From assembly GCA_016195585.1 (NCBI GenBank), contig JACPZJ010000053.1, positions 1-7,942 on the forward strand: a stretch of DNA of 7,942 nucleotides, written 5' to 3'. Positions 1 through 5,782 of the stretch are shown here, one piece after another; within the stretch, counting starts at the first letter, position 1; the number at the start of each line of letters is the position of its first letter. The notes below the pieces were generated by a model that searched no databases, was not told where the DNA came from, and worked only from the letters and a program-made list of their open reading frames with translations. This DNA is from Nitrospirota bacterium (lineage in GTDB: Bacteria; Nitrospirota; CAKKRA01; 9FT-COMBO-42-15). The position numbers and the translations under genes were made by a program.

Positions 1-32
1 AAATATTCTTTTAAAGCAACCCCTGTCTTCAT
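1..32 (-). CDS. Start of probable polyprenyl (farnesyl/geranylgeranyl) diphosphate synthase, cut by window edge
   Basis: Only ten complete codons and part of an eleventh are visible, starting at an ATG at 30-32 and reading MKTGVALKEY followed by F or L. The ATG lies two bases after the xseB stop codon, so the genes are almost certainly translated from one message. In many bacteria xseB is followed directly by ispA, the trans-isoprenyl diphosphate synthase that condenses isopentenyl diphosphate with allylic diphosphates. An LKEY(L/F) segment near the N-terminus is typical of that family. The assignment rests on gene order and this short stretch; the Asp-rich catalytic motifs lie outside the window. 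A weak GAGTGAG Shine-Dalgarno-like stretch overlaps the xseB stop. Confidence 0.5.
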   Translation of the reverse strand, partial: MKTGVALKEY

Positions 33-34
33 TC

Positions 35-268
35 TCACTCTGACTCTTTTAATTCAAAGGGCTTAAGCAGTCTGATGCCATTTTTATCTTTTAATAAAAT
101 CTCCACCTTCTTCTCTGCCTCATCAAGCCTCTTTAAACAAATTTGATAGAGCTTTACCCCTTCTTCAAAAAGCTTAATGGAATCATCAAGAGGAATATCC
201 CCTGCCTCAAGCCTATTTACAATCTCCTCAAGCCTCTTAATCGCCTCTTCAAACCTTATTTCTTTCAA
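35..268 (-). CDS. xseB: Exodeoxyribonuclease VII small subunit
   Basis: XseB is the small, helical subunit of exonuclease VII, a cytoplasmic nuclease that degrades single-stranded DNA from both ends into short oligonucleotides in repair and recombination. The product has 77 residues, close to the usual 70-80. It shows the family signature: FEEAIKRLEEIV at residues 6-17, RLEAGDIPLDDS at 19-30, LFEEGVKLY at 33-41 and LDEAEKKVEIL at 48-58. The start codon is TTG at 266-268, at the end of a T8 run. It is supported by a GGGAGA ribosome binding site at 275-280, six bases upstream. A promoter is visible at 295-323, so xseB does not depend on xseA transcription. Its partner xseA lies about 5.5 kb upstream instead of next door. 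The probable isoprenyl synthase starts two bases after its stop. Confidence 0.95.
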   Translation of the reverse strand: MKEIRFEEAIKRLEEIVNRLEAGDIPLDDSIKLFEEGVKLYQICLKRLDEAEKKVEILLKDKNGIRLLKPFELKESE

Positions 269-294
269 AAAAAATCTCCCTGTTTTGTTACCCT

Positions 295-323
295 ACATTA
301 ACAAAAAGGGCTTGTGGTGTCAA
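295..323 (-). promoter_or_regulatory. Sigma-70-type promoter of xseB
   Basis: Reading the minus strand, a perfect -35 TTGACA (318-323) is followed by a 17-base spacer and a -10 TAATGT (295-300). The -10 is preceded by TGT, giving an extended -10 (TGnTAnnnT). Transcription would start near 288, leaving a leader of about 20 bases before the TTG start of xseB, with the GGGAGA ribosome binding site inside it. The spacing and extended -10 make this a good candidate. It is assigned by eye only. Confidence 0.6.
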
Positions 324-409
324 GTAGTATGAAATTCAGAGGCTATGCTGATTTTCAACTGAACTATATTTTTAACACAATAATAGATAAGGTAGGAGTT
401 TATATAAAA

Positions 410-453
410 AAGGAAGGTCTTAACGAAAGATAGTTTAAGAATGAGCGTTCCTT
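410..453 (-). terminator. Weak intrinsic-terminator-like hairpin after the DedA-PAP2 gene
   Basis: On the minus strand, about 35 bases after the stop of the DedA-PAP2 gene, AAGGAA (448-453) can pair with TTCCTT (410-415). Inside it, TCTTAA (435-440) can pair with TTAAGA (418-423). A run of T residues follows the outer arm at 405-410. The stem is AT-rich and interrupted by an asymmetric internal loop, so it is a poor intrinsic terminator. It does sit where one would be expected, between the end of the membrane-gene operon and the separate xseB promoter. The rest of the 269-487 gap holds only the xseB promoter and leader and no convincing gene. Confidence 0.3.
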
Positions 454-487
454 GTATTTTAATTACAGCTCATTTGACAATTACTTC

Positions 488-1831
488 TTATGGTGCGCTC
501 TTATAAAATTGCTCTATCGTATTCACCATAATAATGCTGAATACAAGCCATGAAAACCCTGCAGCATATCCTCCAAGCACATCCGTAAGCCAGTGCACAT
601 TGAGATAGATGCGACTTATACCAATAAAAATGATAAGAAGGATCGATATGAAAAATATTATAAACCTTAATGTTTCACTCTTTATCAATCTCCATGTCAT
701 ATAGATTAGGAAACCATATGCTATCACTGCTGAAAAGGCATGGCCACTCGGGAAACTATAGCCATGAGCCGTTACCAGTTGTTGGGCTGGCCGTGGTCTG
801 TGAAAAAAGAGTTTCAGAAGGGTCAGGACTATTTCTCCACCGCCAACTGCTAAAAAGATATTAAAAAGCTCCCACCAATATCTTTTATATAAGAGATATA
901 GGGTCATTGTACCAGTCACGAACATGGCAAGATAAACACCACCAAGATTGGTTATATCCACCATAAATCTCGTTACCTGATGACTAATAACTCCCTCTAT
1001 AAACCGCTGTATCCTGAAGTCAAGGTAAAACAGCGCCTCCTTATCTATAAGATCCTCAATAATTTCACCAAAGGATAAAAGGGCAAGCATAAGTAGAATA
1101 ATGCCCGTTGTGAGATTTAATCCGTACCACTCTCCGGCACTAAAACGACTTTTCACGAATTCCCATGTCTTCGGAATCTGGGATGACACCTTTTTATCAA
1201 TCCAGCCAACCTTCTCCTGAATCAATCGTCTCCTTTTCGTGAGAAAAAAATAGAGAAATATAATGAGAGCGCCACAGATAAATGCAAGGAGACCAAAACG
1301 GCCGAGGTATCTCTTGATCATATCCCAGCTATTGCCGGCAAAATAGCCGAGCAAAGAAAATGCTGCTGCCCACGCCACGCCGCCAGCTATATTAAAAAAT
1401 AGGAACTTAGGATAATACATCTTAGAAATGCCTGCAACAACCGGGGCAAAGGCCCTGAGCCACGCCATGAAACGGCCAAAGAACACGGTCTTCCCACCAT
1501 GTTTGTCAAAGTACCCCTTAGCCTCATCAAGATACTCCTTTTTGAAAAAGAAGTATTTTCCATATTTCAGGAAAAACCCTTCTCCAAACCTGTGTCCGAT
1601 AAAATATCCCACTGTGTCACCCATAATCGCACCTACTGAGGCAACCCATATCACATCGCCCAGTTCAAGAATTCCCCTTGATGCCAGTAGTCCGGCTATA
1701 ACCACCATGCTTTCGCCGGGCACAAGAAAGCCAAGTAATGCCGAGGTCTCAAGAAAGGTCATCAGGAATAAAACATAGTATCCCCAGTGATTGAGATGAG
1801 GCAATATAATGTTCAGAATGTATTTTTCCAT
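488..1831 (-). CDS. DedA-family / PAP2-family phosphatase fusion protein
   Basis: This 447-residue membrane protein joins two domains. Residues 1 to about 200 are a DedA (SNARE-associated/VTT) domain: FLETSALLGFLVPGE at 26-40, GDTVGYFIGHRFG at 71-83, and GRFMAWLR at 119-126, holding the paired arginines R120 and R126. After a charged linker (about 198-235), residues 236 to about 440 are a type 2 phosphatidic acid phosphatase (PAP2) domain. All three motifs are intact: K340 through RP347-348, PSGH 361-364, and SR406-407 with H413 and D417. By family knowledge, DedA proteins translocate polyprenyl phosphates or phospholipids and support membrane potential. PAP2 proteins such as PgpB or BcrC dephosphorylate undecaprenyl pyrophosphate or phosphatidylglycerophosphate. 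An enzyme that both makes and flips undecaprenyl phosphate is an attractive inference. Ten or so membrane helices are apparent. The ATG lies 14 bases after the preceding dedA gene, without a clear ribosome binding site, so translational coupling is likely. Confidence 0.9.
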   Translation of the reverse strand: MEKYILNIILPHLNHWGYYVLFLMTFLETSALLGFLVPGESMVVIAGLLASRGILELGDVIWVASVGAIMGDTVGYFIGHRFGEGFFLKYGKYFFFKKEYLDEAKGYFDKHGGKTVFFGRFMAWLRAFAPVVAGISKMYYPKFLFFNIAGGVAWAAAFSLLGYFAGNSWDMIKRYLGRFGLLAFICGALIIFLYFFLTKRRRLIQEKVGWIDKKVSSQIPKTWEFVKSRFSAGEWYGLNLTTGIILLMLALLSFGEIIEDLIDKEALFYLDFRIQRFIEGVISHQVTRFMVDITNLGGVYLAMFVTGTMTLYLLYKRYWWELFNIFLAVGGGEIVLTLLKLFFHRPRPAQQLVTAHGYSFPSGHAFSAVIAYGFLIYMTWRLIKSETLRFIIFFISILLIIFIGISRIYLNVHWLTDVLGGYAAGFSWLVFSIIMVNTIEQFYKSAP

Positions 1832-1845
1832 TGCATGTTAGGTTC

Positions 1846-2328
1846 TTATAAAAATGTCTTATCCCGTCTGGACTTAAAATAACTTAAAAATAAATAAACT
1901 GCAAGCAGGATTATAATTACTAAAATCCCAATATGCTCAATCCTTGTTACATCTTTTTTTATAATTTCCAGACTGTTGCCGCCTATATACCCTACCCCAA
2001 CCATTACAGCAATTGTAAAGATAGAAGAAATAGCATCTGCAATAATAAACTTCAAAACAGGCATCCTCATTATACCTGATACAAGAAATATCTGAGCTCT
2101 AAGGCCGACCAGATGCCTTCCTATCAAATAGAGAAAGATGTCTGCCAACAATATTCCTGAATAAACAACAGATAATGCGGGAAAAGGGGTTATCATATGT
2201 GTAGAGATTAAGAATCCGCATAAGATAAGTGTGGCGTCTTCAGGAAATGGAAAGCCAATCCCTCCTAAAATCAGGAGGATGAAGAGACCCAAATATGGGA
2301 AGTGCTCTATAATCGCCAAGTAAGACAT
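1846..2328 (-). CDS. Short DedA-family membrane protein with apparent internal deletion
   Basis: At 160 residues this is shorter than the usual DedA protein of about 200. The N-terminal re-entrant region is present (GGIGFPFPED at 22-31, acidic residues E30 and D31). The C-terminal half is also typical, with R71 and R77 in GRHLVGLR, then FLVSGIMRM at 81-89 and a last helix at about 132-150. The spacing between D63 and R71 is only 8 residues, whereas the equivalent D72-R120 in the neighbouring DedA-PAP2 protein is 48 apart. About 40 residues of the cytoplasmic middle segment are therefore missing in frame. DedA proteins are membrane lipid-carrier translocases linked to proton-motive-force homeostasis. 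The charged residues known to matter in E. coli YqjA (an acidic pair and two arginines six apart) are kept, so function is possible but uncertain. The ATG is 22 bases after the ATPase stop and lacks a clear ribosome binding site. Confidence 0.85.
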   Translation of the reverse strand: MSYLAIIEHFPYLGLFILLILGGIGFPFPEDATLILCGFLISTHMITPFPALSVVYSGILLADIFLYLIGRHLVGLRAQIFLVSGIMRMPVLKFIIADAISSIFTIAVMVGVGYIGGNSLEIIKKDVTRIEHIGILVIIILLAVYLFLSYFKSRRDKTFL

Positions 2329-2350
2329 TTCGTGCTATAAAATACAAATG

Positions 2351-4876
2351 TTATTTCTCATTTGCATAATTCCTGTAAAAAATCCTTTTGCCAGCCTCTG
2401 CCAGTGCTATGTAAGAGAATAAGATAATGCTCAGGGCAAGGAGAAAACCTCCTGATACTGGCCGAAAACCAAGAAGGCCAGAGAAAGGAAGATAAGGGAT
2501 TACAATAGTTATAGCAGCAATCATCAACGTTGTAAATAAGAGGTATTTACTGGGCCTGCTCTTAAAAAATGGCTTCCTCGTCCTGACCGCGAGTACAACA
2601 AAAGAGGCTGAAAGCACAGATTCAACAAACCATCCTGTCCTGAAGAGCGCAGGATCAGCTTTCAGAATCAACAATAGTACCCCAAAGGTTATGTAATCAA
2701 AGATAGAACTCATCAATCCAAAAAATATCATGAATCTCTTTATGAAATTGATATCCCATTTCCTCGGTTTTTCCAGAAGCTCAAAGTCCACCTCATCAGT
2801 AGCAATCGTCATCTCAGGAAAATCTGTAAGAAGATTTGTCAAAAGAATCTGCTTCGGCAGCATAGGAAGGAAGGGTAGAAAAAGGGATGCCCCTGCAACG
2901 CTGAACATATTCCCAAAATTGGCACTTGTTGCCATGAAGACATATTTTAAGGTATTGGCAAATGTTTTTCTTCCTTCTACCACACCATCTTTTAAGATTT
3001 TGAGTTCTTTTTCAAGAAGCACTATATCTGCAGCTTCTTTTGCTACGTCCACTGCGGTGTTCACTGATATTCCCACATCTGATGCATGAATTGCCGTGGC
3101 ATCATTTATACCATCTCCCATGAATCCCACAACATGACCAAGTTTTTTCAATGACAGGATAATCTTTTCTTTCTGATTTGGGTCAACCTCAGCAAATATA
3201 TTGGCACCTTCTACAGCATGGAGTATAGCCTCGTCACTCATATTGTCAAGCTCCTCTCCTGTTACCAGTCCCTTAAAGGGAAATCCAACACTCTCTGCAG
3301 TATATCTGGAAATAAACCTGTTATCGCCTGTAATGGTCTTAAGCTCAATTCCTAGCTTGCTCAGGTCCGATACCATCTTTTTTGCATCGCCTTTTGGAGG
3401 GTCAAGGAAGAGTAGAAATCCAAGGAGTATCATCTCTGATTCATCTGTCTTACTATATACCTTCTTTTCTTCAACTTTCTTGTATGCAAGTCCCAGGATA
3501 CGAAGACCTTTCATGCTCCATTTATGATAAAGCCTGTTGATATCACCCAAATATGAATTTATCTCGTGTTCTTTCCCTTCAATCTCTATATACTTGCATG
3601 CATCTAAAATGCTCTTTAATGCTCCTTTTGATATGAGGATATCTCCATTGACCCGTTCTTCTACAACTATACTCAAACGTCTTCTTTGAAAGTCGTAGGG
3701 TATCTCGTCGACCTTCTCATAGCCAGATATATCTTGTTTCTCAAAACTGACAATAGCTTCATCAATGGGATTTTTCAGCCCTGTTTGATAAATTGAATTT
3801 AGAAATGCATAAAAGATAATTTTTTTATCTTTATTTTGTTTTATATCGAGATATTCATGCAGATAGACCTTTCCTTCTGTTAGGGTGCCTGTTTTGTCCG
3901 TGCAGAGGATGTCCATTGTTCCAAAATTTTCTATGGATGCCAGTCTTTTCACTATTACGCCCTTTTTCGACATGGCCTGTGAGCCTTTTGAGAGATTTAC
4001 ACTGATGATTGCAGGCAGAAGCTGGGGGGTCAAGCCCACTGCGAGGGCAAGGGAAAACATAAGTGTTTCTATAACAGGGTGATGGAAGTAGACATTTATG
4101 GCAAAGACTATAAGGACAAGGATGAGCGTGACCTCCATCAGGAGGTATCCGAAACGTCTTACGCCTCTCTCAAAGTCTGTTTCAGGAGACTTTAAAATCA
4201 GCCTGTCGGCAATCTTGCCTATCTCTGTATTGACGCCTGTTTTAACTGCTACCGCAGCGGCTGTCCCGCTTTCCACAGTAGTTCCCATAAAGACGCAATT
4301 TGTTCTCTGAGCGAGGGAATGACCTTGAGGGGAAGATTGAATGCCTTTTTCTACAGGAAATGTCTCACCGGTCAACATAGCCTCATTTACAAAAAGGTCT
4401 TTCTCCTCAATCAGAGCGCAATCCGCGGGGATTAAGCTTCCGGCAGAGAGAAAGACAATATCTCCGGGGACTATTTCGTCTGTGAAGACCTCCTTTTTCT
4501 TCCCGCCTCTTGATACCATTGTCTTTGTTTTAACAGTCTGAAGTAATTTTTCTACAGCATTTGTGGCGCTATGCTCCTGAATGAAACTCAAAAACCCGCT
4601 TATAACAATAATGGCAAGAATAATTGCGGTATCTGTGAAGTCCCTTGCAACAGCAGATACGGCGCTGGCAAATATGAGAATGAGAATGATGGGGCTTTTA
4701 AATTGACTAATAAAGAGGGAAAGAGCGGATTTCTTTCTTTTCTTTTTTAATATGTTATGGCCAAAGATTGTAAGACGGTTTTCTGCCTCGGCCTGAGAAA
4801 GGCCAGAAAAAGATGTCTCAAGGAGCTTAAATAAATCTTCAGTTTTGATCTCCCAATATCTTTCCGGTATATTCAA
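2351..4876 (-). CDS. mgtA: MgtA-type (P3B) cation-transporting P-type ATPase, probably Mg2+ importer
   Basis: This 841-residue pump has every P-type ATPase element in order: an N-terminal cation-ATPase domain (about 5-55), an actuator loop with LTGET at 168-172, and the TM4 segment GLTPQLLPAI at 281-290. Then come the phosphorylation site DKTGT at 327-331 (D327), the nucleotide-binding KGA at 418-420, TGDN at 516-519 and GDGIND at 587-592, followed by six C-terminal helices from about 640. MgtA-like signatures are strong: NFGTMDILC before the DKTGT, FLPFLPMLP at 667-675 and RFMIFFGLMSSIFD at 714-727. MgtA/MgtB pumps import Mg2+ at ATP expense; the substrate here is inferred. The TM6 stretch NLLTDFPEMTIATDEVD (681-697) keeps N and D but differs from the enterobacterial version, and the actuator has TGET in place of TGES. 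The start is TTG with GAGAGG five bases upstream, overlapping the end of the psiE-like gene. No Mg2+-sensing leader fits in the 12-base gap. Enterobacterial MgtA is slightly longer (about 900). Confidence 0.85.
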   Translation of the reverse strand: MNIPERYWEIKTEDLFKLLETSFSGLSQAEAENRLTIFGHNILKKKRKKSALSLFISQFKSPIILILIFASAVSAVARDFTDTAIILAIIVISGFLSFIQEHSATNAVEKLLQTVKTKTMVSRGGKKKEVFTDEIVPGDIVFLSAGSLIPADCALIEEKDLFVNEAMLTGETFPVEKGIQSSPQGHSLAQRTNCVFMGTTVESGTAAAVAVKTGVNTEIGKIADRLILKSPETDFERGVRRFGYLLMEVTLILVLIVFAINVYFHHPVIETLMFSLALAVGLTPQLLPAIISVNLSKGSQAMSKKGVIVKRLASIENFGTMDILCTDKTGTLTEGKVYLHEYLDIKQNKDKKIIFYAFLNSIYQTGLKNPIDEAIVSFEKQDISGYEKVDEIPYDFQRRRLSIVVEERVNGDILISKGALKSILDACKYIEIEGKEHEINSYLGDINRLYHKWSMKGLRILGLAYKKVEEKKVYSKTDESEMILLGFLLFLDPPKGDAKKMVSDLSKLGIELKTITGDNRFISRYTAESVGFPFKGLVTGEELDNMSDEAILHAVEGANIFAEVDPNQKEKIILSLKKLGHVVGFMGDGINDATAIHASDVGISVNTAVDVAKEAADIVLLEKELKILKDGVVEGRKTFANTLKYVFMATSANFGNMFSVAGASLFLPFLPMLPKQILLTNLLTDFPEMTIATDEVDFELLEKPRKWDINFIKRFMIFFGLMSSIFDYITFGVLLLILKADPALFRTGWFVESVLSASFVVLAVRTRKPFFKSRPSKYLLFTTLMIAAITIVIPYLPFSGLLGFRPVSGGFLLALSIILFSYIALAEAGKRIFYRNYANEK

Positions 4877-4888
4877 TTCCGCCTCTCT

Positions 4889-5299
4889 CTATTTTTTAAC
4901 TAAAAAGTATTTTTCCATTAAGAACACCACACCTAAAACCAGTAACAGAAACGATATTGCAAAAAGTCTATCTACTGTAACCTGGTAGGCCGTGAGCATG
5001 ATCTCCCTCACTACGGATATAATGCCCAGTTCAATAACATTCTGGACCATTATTTTCCCATCAATGAAATAGTTGATCAGGATGGCAAAAAGCTCTACAT
5101 GGATGATAGTAAATAATATTTGGGCAATTATAAGCGATGGATTTTCGTGTAAAAGATGTACAGAAAAAAGGGTGTAGGTCTCTTTTATTAATGCAAACAC
5201 AATGGCAAAGAGCAGCATCAATATCATTATGTTCACTATCAAATTCAGGTATTGCGATAATTTTTGTTTAATTAGATTATCATATTTTCTCTGTATCAT
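4889..5299 (-). CDS. PsiE-family (phosphate-starvation-inducible) membrane protein
   Basis: The product has 136 residues and about four transmembrane helices (roughly 18-40, 57-77, 90-108 and 112-130). The central segment VELFAILINYF (68-78), followed by a short polar turn and then IELGIISVVREIML (88-101), is the hallmark of the PsiE family, where an Arg-Glu pair sits in the third helix. PsiE was named for phosphate-starvation induction in E. coli. Its biochemical role is not established, and I do not assign one. The ATG is supported by a strong GGGGGAG ribosome binding site (5304-5310). The gene lies 11 bases after the ATPase remnant and 12 bases before the MgtA-type ATPase, whose ribosome binding site abuts its stop codon. 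Co-transcription with the pump is very likely, which suggests a role in ion or envelope homeostasis. Confidence 0.8.
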   Translation of the reverse strand: MIQRKYDNLIKQKLSQYLNLIVNIMILMLLFAIVFALIKETYTLFSVHLLHENPSLIIAQILFTIIHVELFAILINYFIDGKIMVQNVIELGIISVVREIMLTAYQVTVDRLFAISFLLLVLGVVFLMEKYFLVKK

Positions 5300-5310
5300 T
5301 TCACTCCCCC

Positions 5311-5685
5311 TTATAATCCAAATTTTCTGAATAGATAATATTTAGGGAAATCAATGCCCAGTGTGAATAATGCCGAAAATCCAAGAACAACAATGATCTG
5401 ATGCAATGTGAGTGATGGGACAAAGACGCCGTATATGCCTAACAGTGCAAATCCGATTATAGTAGCCGCACTCAGGATTAATAATTCCCTGCCGGGCATG
5501 GATGACCAGAAGTGTCTCCTCTCCCTTACGATCAATACCCTGAACTGGCTGTTAAATATAAGGTTCAGCCTTACGAGGGTGCGCAGCTTTTCCCATTCAA
5601 GATGAAAGTATTTCAGGCCGATCAGGGCTACGAGGATGCCTTCTATATAGTGATTAAAAAAATCATTCCTGAAAAATTTCCAATG
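5311..5685 (-). pseudogene. C-terminal remnant of a P-type (plasma-membrane H+-ATPase-like) ATPase
   Basis: An open frame of 124 codons after an in-frame TAG (5686-5688) encodes only the last membrane segments of a P3-type ATPase. Recognisable pieces are KYFHLEWEKLRTLV and VRERRHFWSSMPGRELL, then two hydrophobic helices and the terminal LGIDFPKYYLFRKFGL. These match the C-terminal pattern of plasma-membrane proton-efflux P-type ATPases (FHL-x-L-x-TLVFL, RxRxxFW, LD-x-K-x-x-x-FRxFG). The actuator, phosphorylation and nucleotide-binding domains are absent, and no frame upstream restores them because xseA begins within 100 bases. The frame has no ATG near its beginning. The internal TTG at 5533-5535 has a CAGGG only two bases upstream, too close to be a good start. 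I therefore read it as a decayed 3' fragment left by deletion or insertion. A stand-alone small membrane protein using an unusual start remains possible. Confidence 0.55.
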
Positions 5686-5710
5686 CTAACTTGCACTCCA
5701 CTTCTTTTGA

Positions 5711-5724
5711 TTGAAATCGATCAA
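5711..5724. promoter_or_regulatory. FNR/CRP-family-like operator
   Basis: The 14-base palindrome TTGAAATCGATCAA matches the FNR consensus TTGAT-N4-ATCAA at nine of ten defined positions. It lies between xseA and the membrane-gene cluster. Its centre is 41.5 bases upstream of a possible transcription start near 5676, with a TAGCAT -10-like hexamer at 5683-5688. This is the class II activator geometry. It also directly follows the -10 of the other candidate promoter (5726-5754), where binding would repress. The site is assigned by eye, and the cognate regulator is not in the window. Confidence 0.4.
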
Positions 5725-5725
5725 A

Positions 5726-5754
5726 TTTTTACATAACCTGTTTAAGCATGTCAA
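5726..5754 (-). promoter_or_regulatory. Candidate sigma-70 promoter for the membrane-gene cluster
   Basis: On the minus strand, immediately after xseA, a perfect -35 TTGACA (5749-5754) is followed by 17 bases and a -10-like TAAAAA (5726-5731) preceded by TG. The -10 is imperfect. It is the only good -35 box in the 100 bases between xseA and the ATPase remnant, and it would serve the psiE-like, ATPase and DedA genes. A T-run at about 5755-5761 after the xseA stop has no convincing stem, so read-through from xseA is also possible. Confidence 0.45.
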
Positions 5755-5782
5755 GAAAAAAAGTGGCTGTCTTAGGGGGCTT

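Noticed and set aside
329..433. Plus-strand 34-codon ATG frame inside the gap before xseB
   Set aside because: It has no convincing ribosome binding site, opposes all genes in the window, overlaps the terminator-like structure, and its translation has no recognisable motif.
670..4541. Plus-strand open frames opposite the DedA and ATPase genes
   Set aside because: They overlap fully with intact, motif-bearing minus-strand genes and show no independent coding evidence.
4877..4888. Mg2+-sensing leader or riboswitch ahead of the MgtA-type ATPase
   Set aside because: Only 12 bases separate it from the psiE-like gene, and they hold just the ribosome binding site, so there is no room for an M-box or MgtL-type leader.
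5311..5535. The 74-codon frame from the TTG at 5535 as a complete gene
   Set aside because: The ATPase-like sequence continues in the same frame upstream of that TTG to about 5650, and the purine stretch before the TTG is only two bases away. It is better read as part of a remnant.
5755..5782. Intrinsic terminator after xseA
   Set aside because: There is a T-run on the minus strand, but I find no stem of useful length immediately before it.
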